NCBI GenBank assembly: GCA_029960885.1 | Contig: JASBVV010000001.1 | Location: 1-64,000, forward strand | Length of the DNA: 64,000 nt | Reading direction: 5' to 3' | Source of the DNA: Kyrpidia sp. | GTDB taxonomy: Bacteria > Bacillota > Bacilli > Kyrpidiales > Kyrpidiaceae | Part shown: positions 16,044 to 25,061 of the stretch, one piece after another | Position numbering within the stretch: position 1 is the first letter of the stretch | Layout: each line of letters starts with the position of its first letter | Made by a program: the position numbers and the translations under genes | The notes under the pieces: model-generated | What the model was told of the DNA's origin: nothing | Databases searched by the model: none | Seen by the model: the letters and a program-made list of their open reading frames with translations, nothing else

Positions 16044-16331
16044 ATGACTTTGTTTGCGAGCACCTTTGAGTGGGATTGGGACCTGTTGTGGCAGGAGGGG
16101 TTCAAAAAGGTCAAAGAAGTGGGCGACGACGATCTCGACCGGATGGAACGGTATCTTCGCGTGATGGATCGTATGCACGAAATGATGATGCGCAGGGAAC
16201 AATGGATGATGATGATGCACTATCGGCAGGTCATGATTCGCTACAACGAAATGGTGATCGCGCACCTTTTGCAAGGCGGCCGTCTTCCTTATCATAAGGG
16301 GTTGGCGGCGGCTCATGCCCATCATTACTGA
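16044..16331 (+). CDS. methionine-rich small protein of unknown function
   Basis: A 95-residue protein behind AAAGGGGCTGC. It contains 13 methionines, most in one segment (HEMMMRREQWMMMMHYRQV) predicted to be an amphipathic helix, and a histidine-rich end (AAAHAHHY). Met/His-rich stretches can bind Cu(I) or Ag(I), and coat-associated small proteins can also be Met-rich, so neither reading is supported beyond composition. No family recognised. It ends about 150 bases before a strong terminator. Confidence 0.6.
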   Translation: MTLFASTFEWDWDLLWQEGFKKVKEVGDDDLDRMERYLRVMDRMHEMMMRREQWMMMMHYRQVMIRYNEMVIAHLLQGGRLPYHKGLAAAHAHHY

Positions 16332-16484
16332 AAGTGCGACGTCATCGTTCCGGATGCGGCGCGCCGCGATCGACCGCGGGACGGCCTGGGGCCGCCGGGC
16401 GGCGGGGTCCGCTGGCCGGGCCGGGGCAGTGGCGGTCATCCACCGGCGCTCCAAACGGCCCACAGGGGCAGAGCGTGAAAACCA

Positions 16485-16536
16485 GCCGGGTTCCCGGGGG
16501 TGATAATGCCCCCCGGAAACCCGGCCTCTTGTTTTT
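16485..16536 (+). terminator. strong intrinsic terminator
   Basis: GCCGGGTTCCCGGGGG (16485-16500) pairs with CCCCCCGGAAACCCGGC (16509-16525), followed by CTCTTGTTTTT. It closes the 16044 unit. Apart from this and the next promoter, the gap 16332-16714 shows no gene. Confidence 0.85.
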
Positions 16537-16616
16537 GTGAATTGGCGAACTTCGGTGCACACTAATCTTCACGTTAGAATACGCCGCGGAGAGAGAGCGC
16601 TCTTGCGGCCACGATG

Positions 16617-16645
16617 TTGACCCTGGACTGAAAAACCCGTATAAT
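16617..16645 (+). promoter_or_regulatory. near-consensus sigma-A promoter of the HxlR gene
   Basis: TTGACC (16617-16622), 17 bases, TATAAT (16640-16645). The transcribed leader contains TACCCGGAGGTA (TACC/GGTA arms), a possible site for autoregulation. Confidence 0.85.
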
Positions 16646-16714
16646 AAAGAAGTAAGTATCCTACCCGGAGGTAAGCCCTGTCGAAAGTGGTTCCGAGGAG
16701 CTGTACGTGAGGGG

Positions 16715-17026
16715 ATGAATGACATGGGCGGCAATGATTGTCCCATTGAACGAACCCTTCAGGTCATCGGGAAGAAGTGGATGGTCCTGATTATTCGCGA
16801 GCTGTTTCGGGGGAAACGCCGTTTCGCAGAGATCGGCCGGAACCTCCAGATCACCGACAAGGTGCTGTCCGAGCGCCTCAAAGAGCTGGAGGAGCACGGG
16901 ATCGTCGAGCGGACGGTGTACCCGGACGCTTCTCCGCCCAGGGTGGAATATACGCTGACGGACAAGGGGAAATCCCTGCACATTGTCCTTCAATCGATGA
17001 TCGAATGGGGTTCCAAGTACGCATAA
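16715..17026 (+). CDS. HxlR-family winged-helix transcriptional regulator
   Basis: A 103-residue regulator. CPIERTLQVIGKKWMVLIIREL at its N-terminus is the HxlR signature, as seen in YodB, HypR and HxlR, with a single conserved Cys at position 9 that senses electrophiles or disulfide stress in several family members. Further family marks are RFAEIGRNLQITDKVLSERL and the wing VEYTLTDKGKSL. The near-consensus promoter implies strong transcription, often seen for self-repressed regulators. The target genes are unknown; the next gene encodes a small membrane protein. Confidence 0.9.
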   Translation: MNDMGGNDCPIERTLQVIGKKWMVLIIRELFRGKRRFAEIGRNLQITDKVLSERLKELEEHGIVERTVYPDASPPRVEYTLTDKGKSLHIVLQSMIEWGSKYA

Positions 17027-17083
17027 GTCCGCCGGGCGCGTCGATACTAGGGGCAAAACGGCCCTGGAAAGGTGGACGGCGCG

Positions 17084-17320
17084 ATGCCCAGGCGAGAGGA
17101 AAGGCGTGCGGGATCGGGTTATCAGGAACGGCTGAAACGAATGTACACCGAGCAAGAAGAGGCATACCATGCGGCGTACCCGGACCGGCCCATGCCGTGG
17201 ACCACGGGATTCTTGACGGGGCTGTTCGGCCGGTACGGGAGGGGCTTCGGGATCTGGGCCCTGATGGGGGCTCTGGTGGCCGTGGCGCTGTGGGTGGTCA
17301 TTGCCTGGTTCAGCCGGTGA
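17084..17320 (+). CDS. 78-residue single-pass membrane protein
   Basis: An N-terminal soluble half (MPRREERRAG..., with ERLKRMYTEQEEAYHAAY) is followed by one strong C-terminal transmembrane helix, GIWALMGALVAVALWVVIAW. The start is ATG 17084 (GTG 17072 also fits) near GGAAAGGTGG. It lies between an HxlR regulator and a HAD phosphatase, same strand. No family recognised. Confidence 0.55.
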   Translation: MPRREERRAGSGYQERLKRMYTEQEEAYHAAYPDRPMPWTTGFLTGLFGRYGRGFGIWALMGALVAVALWVVIAWFSR

Positions 17321-17365
17321 TCGTGACGCAATCCGGTGCCGGCACCCGGAATTGTGTGAACATGG

Positions 17366-18118
17366 GTGATAAACGTGGAGAGAGAACACATTATTTTTGA
17401 TTTGGATGATACTTTGGTGCACTGCAACGTGCACTTTCTTCGTGTTCGCAGGCAGTTTGTGGATCAAATGTTGCGGTGGTTCGGCCGGGCGGGGGTCACC
17501 GCCCGGGAGATATGGCGGCTTCAGGCGCGGATCGATCTCGAACAGGTGGAACGGGACGGGCTGGGGAAGGATCGCTTTCCCCAGTCGCTGGTTGCCGCAT
17601 ACCGGGTATTCTGCGGGAAATTCCGGCGTCCGACGGACGCAGAGGAGGAGCGGGCGCTCCTGTCCTTGGGCTACACAGTTTACGAATACCCGGTCACGCT
17701 CTATCCCCACGCCCGAGAAATTCTCGAGCATTTGCACAATCAGGGGCATGTCCTCTATCTGTATACCGGCGGGGATCCGGATGTGCAGTTGGACAAATTG
17801 ACCCGGTCCGGATTGGATCGTTTTTTTGCCCCGGACCGGCGGTTTGTCACGCCGTTCAAGGATCGCGCTCACCTCCGGCACCTGATGGACCGGCACGGGG
17901 TGCCGCCCTTCGGCGGATGGATGGTGGGGAATTCGCTGCGCAGCGACATTCTGCCGGCGTTGGAATTGGGACTGATGGCGATTCATATCCCGGAGTCCCA
18001 GCCCTGGGAATTCGATCACGCGGTCATTCCCGACGTGTACCATCCCCGGTTCCGGTCGGTGTCGGAATTGCGGGAGGTTCCCGCCGTCATTTCCCGGGGG
18101 AGGGTTGCGGCCGGATGA
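17366..18118 (+). CDS. HAD-superfamily hydrolase
   Basis: A 250-residue phosphatase-like protein. Motif I, IIFDLDDTLVH, carries the nucleophilic Asp; YLYTGGDPDVQ is motif II; K (FVTPFKDR) is motif III; and MVGNSLRSDILPALELG is motif IV, binding Mg. A helical cap lies between motifs I and II. The start is GTG 17366 or, with a better ribosome site GGTGAT, GTG 17375. The end overlaps typA in ATGA, so the two are translationally coupled. Substrate unknown. Confidence 0.85.
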   Translation: MINVEREHIIFDLDDTLVHCNVHFLRVRRQFVDQMLRWFGRAGVTAREIWRLQARIDLEQVERDGLGKDRFPQSLVAAYRVFCGKFRRPTDAEEERALLSLGYTVYEYPVTLYPHAREILEHLHNQGHVLYLYTGGDPDVQLDKLTRSGLDRFFAPDRRFVTPFKDRAHLRHLMDRHGVPPFGGWMVGNSLRSDILPALELGLMAIHIPESQPWEFDHAVIPDVYHPRFRSVSELREVPAVISRGRVAAG

Positions 18119-19947
18119 ACGATCAACACTATCTGCGCAACGTGGCCATTGTGGCCCACGTGGATCACGGCAAAACCACCCTGGTGGACCAGATGCTGCG
18201 GCAGGCGGGCACGTTTCGCGCCGGGGCTCAGGTGGAAGACCGAGTGATGGACCAGGGGGAACTGGAGAGAGAACGGGGTATCACAATTCTCGCGAAGAAC
18301 ACGTCGATTCGCTATGGAGAGTATGTCATCAACGTCGTGGACACCCCGGGGCACGCCGATTTCAGCGGCGAGGTGGAACGGATCATACGCATGGTGGACG
18401 GCGTTCTCCTGGTGGTGGATGCGTTCGAAGGGGTGATGCCCCAGACCAAGTTTGTGTTGCGAAAGGCGTTGGCTTACGGGCTGGCGCCCATTGTGGTTCT
18501 CAACAAAATGGATCGTCCCCAGGCCAGGCCCAGGGAGGTACTGGAGCAGGTTTACGATCTGTTTTTGACCTTGGAGGCGTCGGACGATCAGTTGGATTTC
18601 CCCATTCTGTATGCGTCCGCCGTTCGGGGGGTCGCCAGTTCGGAGGCGAGCGAACCCGGGACGGATCTTCGCCCGCTGTTTGAGGCCATCATCCGGCGAA
18701 TTCCGGCACCGCGGGGGGATGCGTCGGGGCCGCTGCAGTTTCAAGTGGCCCGGTTGGATTACGATGAGTACCTGGGCCGCATCGGCGTGGGCCGAATCTA
18801 CCGGGGAAGGCTTCGCGCCGGGCAAAGGGTTGCGGCGGTCTCCCCGGGCGCCGACCCGCAGCCGGCGCGGATCCAAAAGGTGTTCGGCTTTATCGGGCTG
18901 TCTCGAACGGAGCTGGAAGAGGCGGGGGCGGGGGATCTCGTCGGGGTGGCGGGCATCCCGGACATCACTGTGGGCCAGACCTTGGCCGATCCCGACCGGC
19001 CGGATCCCCTGCCGGCCATCGAAGTGGAAGAACCGACGATGGAGATGACCTTTTTGGTCAACGACAGCCCTTTCGCCGGGCGGGGAGGCACGTTCGTGAC
19101 ATCCCGGCAACTGCGGGAAAGGTTGTACCGGGAGATCGAAAGGGACGTGAGCCTGCGGGTCGAGGACACCGAGAGTCCTGACATGTGGCGGGTGTCCGGT
19201 CGCGGTGAACTCCATCTTTCCATTCTGATCGAGACCATGAGAAGGGAAGGGTACGAGCTGCAGGTGTCGAACCCCCGGGTCATTCTTCTCGAGGAAAGCG
19301 GCCGCCTGTACGAACCTTACGAATGGCTCATCGTCGATGTGCCCGAGGAGTTCGTCGGCGTGGCCATGGAGCAGATCGGCGCCCGGAAGGGCGAGTTGCA
19401 GAACATGGAACCGGGCGGACAGGGCAACATCCGATTGGAGTTTGTCCTGCCCACCCGGGGCCTGATCGGGTACCGGAGCCAATTCCTCAGTGAGACCCGG
19501 GGCACCGGGGTGATGCATCACCGGTTTTACCAGTATCGTCCCCGGGAGGAGGGGCTGCCCGGCCGGTTGCACGGTGTACTCATCGCCGCAGTGGAGGGAA
19601 CGGCCACGTCGTACGGGATCGAATCGGTGCAAGACCGGGGAGTGATGTTCATCGAGCCCGGCACCGAAGTGTACGAAGGGATGATTGTGGGCGAACATTC
19701 CCGGGAGCAGGACATCACGGTGAATGTGTGCAAGACCAAACATGTGACCAACATGCGGGCTTCCACCAAAGAGGAAGGGATTCGTCTCAAAACGCCGCGC
19801 AAGATGACCCTGGAGGCGGCTCTGGAGTATTTGGCCGACGATGAATACTGTGAGGTGACACCCGAAACTGTGCGTCTGCGCAAACAGGTTCTCTCCAAAT
19901 CCGAGCGCGAACGGATGAATCGCGGGAAGGCGGGCTCCCGAGCGTAG
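18115..19947 (+). CDS. typA: GTP-binding protein TypA/BipA
   Basis: A 610-residue ribosome-associated translational GTPase related to EF-G, involved in stress and low-temperature growth and ribosome assembly. G1 ([10 protein letters not shown], residues 11-20), the switch motif [10 protein letters not shown]3 (DTPGHADF) and G4 (NKMD) are all intact. The C-terminal BipA-specific region ends with [13 protein letters not shown]. The start is ATG 18115, overlapping the HAD gene; a longer frame reaching back to 17476 is only the shadow of that gene. A terminator overlaps the stop. Confidence 0.97.
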   Translation: MNDQHYLRNVAIVAHVDHGKTTLVDQMLRQAGTFRAGAQVEDRVMDQGELERERGITILAKNTSIRYGEYVINVVDTPGHADFSGEVERIIRMVDGVLLVVDAFEGVMPQTKFVLRKALAYGLAPIVVLNKMDRPQARPREVLEQVYDLFLTLEASDDQLDFPILYASAVRGVASSEASEPGTDLRPLFEAIIRRIPAPRGDASGPLQFQVARLDYDEYLGRIGVGRIYRGRLRAGQRVAAVSPGADPQPARIQKVFGFIGLSRTELEEAGAGDLVGVAGIPDITVGQTLADPDRPDPLPAIEVEEPTMEMTFLVNDSPFAGRGGTFVTSRQLRERLYREIERDVSLRVEDTESPDMWRVSGRGELHLSILIETMRREGYELQVSNPRVILLEESGRLYEPYEWLIVDVPEEFVGVAMEQIGARKGELQNMEPGGQGNIRLEFVLPTRGLIGYRSQFLSETRGTGVMHHRFYQYRPREEGLPGRLHGVLIAAVEGTATSYGIESVQDRGVMFIEPGTEVYEGMIVGEHSREQDITVNVCKTKHVTNMRASTKEEGIRLKTPRKMTLEAALEYLADDEYCEVTPETVRLRKQVLSKSERERMNRGKAGSRA

Positions 19948-19966
19948 GCGCTCGCCTTTCTTTTTG
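19939..19966 (+). terminator. terminator overlapping the typA stop codon
   Basis: CGAGCG (19939-19944) and CGCTCG (19949-19954) form a 6-bp stem whose loop is the TAG stop plus G, followed by CCTTTCTTTTTG. Confidence 0.65.
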
Positions 19967-20004
19967 ATTGCCCGAAGAAAAATTCATGCACATTCCCCGA
20001 GATG

Positions 20005-20013
20005 TGCTATACT
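20005..20013 (+). promoter_or_regulatory. extended -10 promoter of the 20085 gene
   Basis: TGCTATACT, an extended -10 element, lies about 70 bases ahead of the start. No good -35 is seen. Confidence 0.45.
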
Positions 20014-20084
20014 GTGTGGTAAAGAACAGGTTAAGGCCGCTTCACACCGGATGACAGGGCCTGTTTCCGCCAGGGGGGATTCCG

Positions 20085-20552
20085 GTGGATCAAGAGTTCG
20101 TCTATCCGTTAACGATGAAAGACGGCAAGGTGTTCGATGCGCTGGGACAGGATGTCACGGAACAGTATCAGCGGGTCAAACAGGCGGAAGCCGCCGAACG
20201 CATGTTGCGGGCGTTGGAGATTCTTCAGCAGAGAAAAAACGAGGGGATCCCCACCCAGCACCTGTTGTATGTCGATACCGCGTTTCGGTACTGTGCCGTG
20301 GTGGAAACGTTTGTCGGCGACGATCTGTCCGAACGGTTGAATCTGGCTTATGCGGAACGCGTGCACGAGGACGGAGAGGGTCGTCTGTATTTGGACAAGG
20401 TCAACCGGGCCCTGTACCCCATCGAAAGTTTGGCCGAGCTGTACCGCATGGCTCAGTCGGGGATGTTCTCCGTGGCTGTCGCCGAGGCGATATGGGATAA
20501 CCGGGGAGCGGCTTTTTACTTGATTCGAGATCTTTGGGATCCCACGGTGTAG
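20085..20552 (+). CDS. conserved-looking hypothetical protein, 155 residues
   Basis: A soluble, acidic protein starting at GTG 20085 behind CAGGGGGGATTCC. Segments such as ERMLRALEILQQRKNEGIP and LAELYRMAQSGMFSVAVAEAIW look helical; the middle (DTAFRYCAVVETFVGDDLS) has a mixed pattern. No domain is recognised. It has a promoter and stands alone between typA and the IscA-type gene. Confidence 0.6.
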   Translation: MDQEFVYPLTMKDGKVFDALGQDVTEQYQRVKQAEAAERMLRALEILQQRKNEGIPTQHLLYVDTAFRYCAVVETFVGDDLSERLNLAYAERVHEDGEGRLYLDKVNRALYPIESLAELYRMAQSGMFSVAVAEAIWDNRGAAFYLIRDLWDPTV

Positions 20553-20642
20553 TCGTGTTGAAAAGCCTTGCTTTTCAGAGGGCCAAGGGGATACACTGAA
20601 GATGCGGGTGCCATTCGATCTTTACCGGGAGGTGCTGGACAG

Positions 20643-20999
20643 ATGGTGACGTTGACCCAGGAGGCGGCCGGCAAGCTCAAGGAGCTGATGGCCGACAAGG
20701 GGCGCGATGATCTTGCTGTTCGGGTATTTATCAAGGCCGGGGGCTGCAGCGGGTTCAGCTACGGCATGGCCTTGGATGAACCGAAGGGCGAGGACAACGT
20801 GGTGGAGTCCGAAGGCGTTCGGGTGCTGATCGACCCGATGAGTGCTCCGTACCTGCAGGGGGCGGAAATCGATTACGTAGACGGCCTCACGGGTGCGGGA
20901 TTCAAGATTCATAATCCGAATGCCGTCTCCACGTGCGGGTGCGGCCATTCGTTCCGGACCAAGGAGCAGGCCGGGAGTCCCGGTTACTGTGATCACTGA
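20643..20999 (+). CDS. HesB/IscA/ErpA family iron-sulfur cluster carrier
   Basis: A 118-residue A-type carrier. The three conserved cysteines are present: C35 (AGGCSGFSYG) and C98/C100 (STCGCGHSF). The family accepts and hands over [2Fe-2S] or [4Fe-4S] clusters during apoprotein maturation. The start ATG 20643 follows GGGAGGTG. It is transcribed alone and ends at a perfect hairpin. Family assignment is firm; whether it is the ErpA or SufA type cannot be told. Confidence 0.92.
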   Translation: MVTLTQEAAGKLKELMADKGRDDLAVRVFIKAGGCSGFSYGMALDEPKGEDNVVESEGVRVLIDPMSAPYLQGAEIDYVDGLTGAGFKIHNPNAVSTCGCGHSFRTKEQAGSPGYCDH

Positions 21000-21012
21000 G
21001 AAACGTGTCTTT

Positions 21013-21040
21013 GCCCGCGGCCGGAGCCGCGGGCTTTGTT
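21013..21040 (+). terminator. terminator of the IscA-type gene
   Basis: A perfect 9-bp stem GCCCGCGGC/GCCGCGGGC around CGGA, followed by TTTGTT. It separates the gene from the convergent dehydrogenase. Confidence 0.75.
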
Positions 21041-21055
21041 GTGCCCGGGCGCCGG

Positions 21056-21820
21056 TCAGGGATATTGTCCGCCGTTTGGACTGAGGGTTTGGCCGGTGAT
21101 CCACCCGCTCTCCGGAAGGGCCAGGAACAAAACCGCTCTGGCAATGTCGCCGGGCGTTCCCAGGCGTCCGACCGGGATGCGATCGATGATCTCCGAACGC
21201 TCCTGTTCGGAAAACGGCTCGAGCATGGCCGAGTGCACCGCCCCGGGCGACACGGCGTTGACGGTGACCCCGGTCCGGGCCACTTCCTTGGCGAGAGCCC
21301 GGGTGAAGGCAATAACGCCGCCTTTGGCGGCGGAGTACGCCACTTCGCCGGCCGCGCCGGTCTCGCCCCAAATCGAAGCAATATTGATAATCCGCCCGAA
21401 TCGCCTGCGGATCATCGCCGGAAGGACCGCCCGGCAGGTCAGGTAAACGGCCTTCAGGTTGACGGCCATGATCCTGTCCCATGTCTCTTCGGGGGTGTCG
21501 ATGAGAAGGGTGTAATCGGTGCAGCCGGCGGCGTTGACGAGCACGGTGATCGGCCCCAGGGAATCGGTCACATGACGGACCAATTGGATGGCCTCCCGGC
21601 CGCGGGTCAAATCGGCCCCGGCGGCGATGGTTTCGACCCCCCACTCCCGGCACTGGCGGGCGGCCCCCACGGCGGCATCCCGCCGGGAGTGATGGTGCAG
21701 GGCGACGTGGGCGCCTGCCCGGGCGAGAAGGCGGGCGACTTCGCCGCCGATGTTTCCGGAGGCGCCGGTGACCAGGGCCACGTGGCCGGCCAAGGGCCGG
21801 TCGTCAGGAGAAAGATGCAC
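21056..21820 (-). CDS. short-chain dehydrogenase/reductase (FabG-like)
   Basis: A 254-residue classical SDR. The cofactor motif TGASGNIG (18-25), NAAG (96-99) and the catalytic triad S149, Y162 and K166 (VAYSAAKGG) are complete. The C-terminus SGWITGQTLSPNGGQYP is usual for 3-oxoacyl-type reductases. The start is GTG 21820 behind GGTGAG. It is divergent from the HMG-CoA lyase gene and may share its regulation; a role in acyl-CoA or 3-hydroxyacyl metabolism is plausible but not shown. Confidence 0.85.
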   Translation of the reverse strand: MHLSPDDRPLAGHVALVTGASGNIGGEVARLLARAGAHVALHHHSRRDAAVGAARQCREWGVETIAAGADLTRGREAIQLVRHVTDSLGPITVLVNAAGCTDYTLLIDTPEETWDRIMAVNLKAVYLTCRAVLPAMIRRRFGRIINIASIWGETGAAGEVAYSAAKGGVIAFTRALAKEVARTGVTVNAVSPGAVHSAMLEPFSEQERSEIIDRIPVGRLGTPGDIARAVLFLALPESGWITGQTLSPNGGQYP

Positions 21821-21911
21821 TTGAACTCACCCCGATCGATGCATGCTCGGTGACGGATGCTCGATCCCCAGATTACTCGGGCGGGAAGAAAAAAACAAGA
21901 GTTCGGATTCT

Positions 21912-21927
21912 GAACGAGCGATCGGTC
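21912..21927. promoter_or_regulatory. TetR-type operator candidate between SDR and HMG-CoA lyase genes
   Basis: GAACGAGCGATCGGTC is an imperfect inverted repeat (6 of 8 pairs). It resembles operators of TetR-family regulators of acyl-CoA degradation, and lies in the divergent promoter region. Confidence 0.35.
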
Positions 21928-22009
21928 GGAGAAGGGGTTTTTGCCGGATTTGTCGAAGATGGTTAGGGAATCCGAGATTAGGCGGAATGAACAAGGCGAG
22001 GTGAGTTCG

Positions 22010-22924
22010 GTGAATGTATGGCCCCGAAAGGTGCAGATCGTGGAAGTCGGGCCCCGGGACGGATTGCAAAACGAAGCGGAAGTGGTGCCCACCGATGTGA
22101 AAGTGGCCTGGATCGATCGTCTGAGCGAGGCCGGGCTCCAGCGCATTGAGGTCACGTCGTTTGTCAACCCCCGGTGGATACCGGCGCTGGCCGACGCGGA
22201 CGAGGTGATGCGCCGGATCCGTCGGGCGGACGGCATCCAGTACAGTGCCCTGGTTCCCAATGTGAAAGGGCTCGAGCGGGCGGTCGCCGTCGGCGTGAAC
22301 GCCGTGGCGGTGTTTATGTCCGCCAGCGAAACGCACAACCGGAAGAACATCAATAAATCCATTGCCGAAACCTACCCGGTTCTTGAAGAAACGGTGCGGG
22401 AAGCTAAGGCGGCGGGGTGTTTTGTGCGCGGCTATGTCTCCACCGCATTCGGTTGTCCCTTTGAGGGAGCGGTGCCCGTCGCCAGGGTTCGGGAGGTGGC
22501 GCTGCACCTGTTGGAGATGGGCATTGATGAACTGTCGGTGGGGGATACCATCGGTGTGGCGACGCCGGCCGATGTGCACCGGGTGGTGGACGTTCTGCTC
22601 AAAGACATGCCCGTCCGGCGCCTGGCCCTGCACTTTCACGACACATACGGCATGGCCATAGCCAATATCTGTGCCGCATTGGAACATGGGGTGCAGATCT
22701 ACGACGCGTCGCTGGGCGGGCTGGGCGGCTGCCCCTACGCGCCGGGGGCCACGGGGAATGTGGCCACCGAAGACGTGTTGTACCTGATGCGGGGATGCGG
22801 GATCGAAACCGGCGTTTCCATCGAGGCCGCCGTGGAAGCGGCGGGTTTTATCGAAGATCATCTCGGGCGGCCGCTTCCCGCTCACAACCTGAGAGCCCGC
22901 CGGGGGGCCTGCACGACAACATGA
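22010..22924 (+). CDS. hydroxymethylglutaryl-CoA lyase
   Basis: A 304-residue TIM-barrel enzyme that splits HMG-CoA into acetyl-CoA and acetoacetate, the last step of leucine breakdown. Visible are VEVGPRDGLQNE with the catalytic Arg/Asp, SASETHNRKN, HFHDTYG with metal-binding histidines, and GLGGCPYAPGATGN with the catalytic Cys. The start is taken as GTG 22010 behind AAGGCGAGGTG; TTG 21941 would extend it. The acyl-CoA carboxylase gene follows 17 bases later, as in the B. subtilis yngG-yngE pair. Confidence 0.92.
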   Translation: MNVWPRKVQIVEVGPRDGLQNEAEVVPTDVKVAWIDRLSEAGLQRIEVTSFVNPRWIPALADADEVMRRIRRADGIQYSALVPNVKGLERAVAVGVNAVAVFMSASETHNRKNINKSIAETYPVLEETVREAKAAGCFVRGYVSTAFGCPFEGAVPVARVREVALHLLEMGIDELSVGDTIGVATPADVHRVVDVLLKDMPVRRLALHFHDTYGMAIANICAALEHGVQIYDASLGGLGGCPYAPGATGNVATEDVLYLMRGCGIETGVSIEAAVEAAGFIEDHLGRPLPAHNLRARRGACTTT

Positions 22925-22941
22925 AGGGGGAAGGCGCGCCC

Positions 22942-24462
22942 ATGCAGTCATACGAGGAGACCCGCAACCGAATTCTTCAGGGAGGAGATGCGAAATACCG
23001 CGAAAAACTCCGGCGGGACGGAAAATTGTTTGTGCGGGACCGGCTGAGGCTGTTGTTGGACGAGGACATCTCGTTTGAAGACGGGTTGTATGCGAACTGT
23101 CTCGCCGACGGGTTGCCGGCGGACGGCGTGGTGACCGGCGTCGGGCGCGTTCACGGGCGAACGGTTTGTTTTATGGCCAATGATTCCACGGTGAAAGCCG
23201 GATCCTGGGGAGCGCGCACGGTGGAAAAAATTCTGCGGATTCAAGAACTCGCCGAGAAGATGCGGGTGCCCTTGTTGTATCTGGTGGACTCCGCCGGAGC
23301 CCGGATTACCGATCAGGTGGACATGTTCCCCGGGCGCCGGGGGGCGGGGCGGATTTTTTACCACCAAGTCCGCCTGTCCGGGGTTATTCCCCAGGTGTGC
23401 CTGTTGTTCGGCCCGTCGGCGGCGGGGGGAGCCTACATTCCCGCGTTCTGCGACGTGGTCATCATGGTGGAGGGAAATGCCAGCATGTACCTCGGATCTC
23501 CCCGGATGGCCGAAATGGTGATCGGGGAAAAAGTCTCTTTGGAGGAGATGGGCGGGGCCCGGATGCATTGCTCGGTGAGCGGTTGCGGGGATGTGCTCGT
23601 GCAGACGGAAGAGGAAGCGATCGCCGCGGCCCGGGCGTATCTGCGCTTTATGCCTTCCCACTGGCAGGAGCGGCCCTCCCGGATCGAGGGTCGACCTCCC
23701 AAATCTTCAGAGCGGCCTCTTTCTGCGATCATCCCGGAGAATCAAAACGTCCCGTTCAACATGTACGATGTGATTGAACGTTTGGTGGATGAGGGATCGT
23801 TTTTCGAAATCAAGCGGCTGTTCGCCCAGGAATTGATCACGGGATTGGCGCGCATCGACGGCCGCCCCGTGGGAATTGTGGCCAATCAACCCCGGGTCAA
23901 AGGCGGCGTCCTCTTTGTGGATTCGGCGGACAAGGCGGCCCGGTTCGTCATGCTTTGCGACGCCTTTTCGATTCCACTGGTGTTTCTGGCGGATGTGCCC
24001 GGTTTTATGATCGGCACCAAAGTGGAGCGGCAGGGCATCATCCGTCACGGGGCGAAAATGATCGCCGCGGTGTCCGAGGCCACCGTGCCGAAGGTTTCGG
24101 TCATCGTGCGGAAAGCGTACGGAGCGGGCCTGTATGCCATGGCGGGTCCCGCGTTTGAACCCGATGTGTGCCTGGCCCTTCCCGGATCCCAGATCGCCGT
24201 GATGGGTCCCGAGGCGGCCGTCAATGCGGTTTACAGCAACAAGATCCAGGCGCTCCCGGAGGAAGAGCGTCCGGCATTTATCGAAGAGAAACGGGAGGAA
24301 TACCGCCGGGACATCGACATCTACCGGCTGGCCGGAGAGTTGGTGGTGGACGACATCGTCGATCCGGACCGCCTGCGCGAAGAACTGATTCGTCGGCTGG
24401 CCGCCTACGAAGACAAGCAGGTGGTTTTTGCCCGGCGGAAACACGCGGTGTATCCGGTTTAA
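22942..24462 (+). CDS. acyl-CoA carboxylase carboxyltransferase (beta) subunit, methylcrotonyl-CoA type
   Basis: A 506-residue carboxyltransferase that moves CO2 from biotin to an acyl-CoA. Both halves of the crotonase-fold pair are present (LYLVDSAGARITDQ; GPSAAGGAYIPAF; FLADVPGFMIGTKVE; RKAYGAGLYAM). Company with HMG-CoA lyase points to 3-methylcrotonyl-CoA as substrate, as for YngE; propionyl-CoA remains possible. No biotin carboxylase or carrier gene follows in the window, so those subunits lie elsewhere. The start is ATG 22942 after GGGGGAAGG. Confidence 0.85.
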   Translation: MQSYEETRNRILQGGDAKYREKLRRDGKLFVRDRLRLLLDEDISFEDGLYANCLADGLPADGVVTGVGRVHGRTVCFMANDSTVKAGSWGARTVEKILRIQELAEKMRVPLLYLVDSAGARITDQVDMFPGRRGAGRIFYHQVRLSGVIPQVCLLFGPSAAGGAYIPAFCDVVIMVEGNASMYLGSPRMAEMVIGEKVSLEEMGGARMHCSVSGCGDVLVQTEEEAIAAARAYLRFMPSHWQERPSRIEGRPPKSSERPLSAIIPENQNVPFNMYDVIERLVDEGSFFEIKRLFAQELITGLARIDGRPVGIVANQPRVKGGVLFVDSADKAARFVMLCDAFSIPLVFLADVPGFMIGTKVERQGIIRHGAKMIAAVSEATVPKVSVIVRKAYGAGLYAMAGPAFEPDVCLALPGSQIAVMGPEAAVNAVYSNKIQALPEEERPAFIEEKREEYRRDIDIYRLAGELVVDDIVDPDRLREELIRRLAAYEDKQVVFARRKHAVYPV

Positions 24463-24571
24463 AACGCCCGGCGGGGTGCATTCCCCGGGTGCTCTCTCCG
24501 GCACAGCGAGAATGAGTGACAGGGGCCGCGGGCATCCTAGCTCTAGCGGATGTGGAGGGAGGCCGGGAGTC

Positions 24572-24991
24572 ATGTGGCGGCAATCACGAAACTCGTCTTG
24601 GATGTGGTTGGCGGTGGTGGGGGCTCTCCTGCTGGCAAGCCCCCAGGGCCGCAGGACGGTGGCGCGGTGGGCCCGGGCGGCGGCGCGGTGGCTTGAGGAC
24701 ACTTCCGGGGATCGCGGGATGTCCGGTTCGGACGGGAAGTGGGCGATGGGCGAGGTGTCCCGATCCTGGGATTCCGGGCTCCCAAGGCGGCGATCCGGGC
24801 GCGCCGCGGAGGAGCCCGGAGAGCGGCGATCCGGAGGAGAGGTGCGATCCCAGGGCGAGAGGCACTCCGGAAAGGACGGGCTCTCCAGAGATGACCGGCG
24901 GGGAGCCGGCGACCGGGAGGGCCGGGGCGGGGACGGCCAGGTGATGTGGTGGGTCACGAAACCCGCCGACACGGTCGACGGTCCGGAATGA
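24572..24991 (+). CDS. hypothetical membrane-anchored low-complexity protein
   Basis: A 139-residue frame from ATG 24572 behind GGAGGGAGG. An N-terminal hydrophobic helix (WMWLAVVGALLLASP) is followed by a long, charged, Gly/Arg/Ser-rich tail (ERRSGGEVRSQGERHSGK) that is probably disordered. The tail could be chance open reading in GC-rich DNA, but the ribosome site and the following terminator support expression. No family recognised. Confidence 0.45.
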   Translation: MWRQSRNSSWMWLAVVGALLLASPQGRRTVARWARAAARWLEDTSGDRGMSGSDGKWAMGEVSRSWDSGLPRRRSGRAAEEPGERRSGGEVRSQGERHSGKDGLSRDDRRGAGDREGRGGDGQVMWWVTKPADTVDGPE

Positions 24992-25009
24992 GTCGGGAAA
25001 ATCCATTCG

Positions 25010-25037
25010 ATCCTGCCGTATCGGGCAGGATTTTTTA
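25010..25037 (+). terminator. terminator upstream of the dcw cluster
   Basis: A perfect 8-bp stem ATCCTGCC/GGCAGGAT (25010-25017, 25024-25031) followed by TTTTTTATT. Confidence 0.85.
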
Positions 25038-25061
25038 TTGCCGGGGAGAATATGAAGAGTG

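Noticed and set aside
17476-18114. A long N-terminal extension of TypA
   Set aside because: The extension is the out-of-frame reading of the HAD hydrolase gene; TypA homology begins exactly at ATG 18115.
20558-20580. Hairpin GAAAAGC/GCTTTTC after the 20085 gene as a terminator
   Set aside because: No T-run follows; the next bases are purine-rich.
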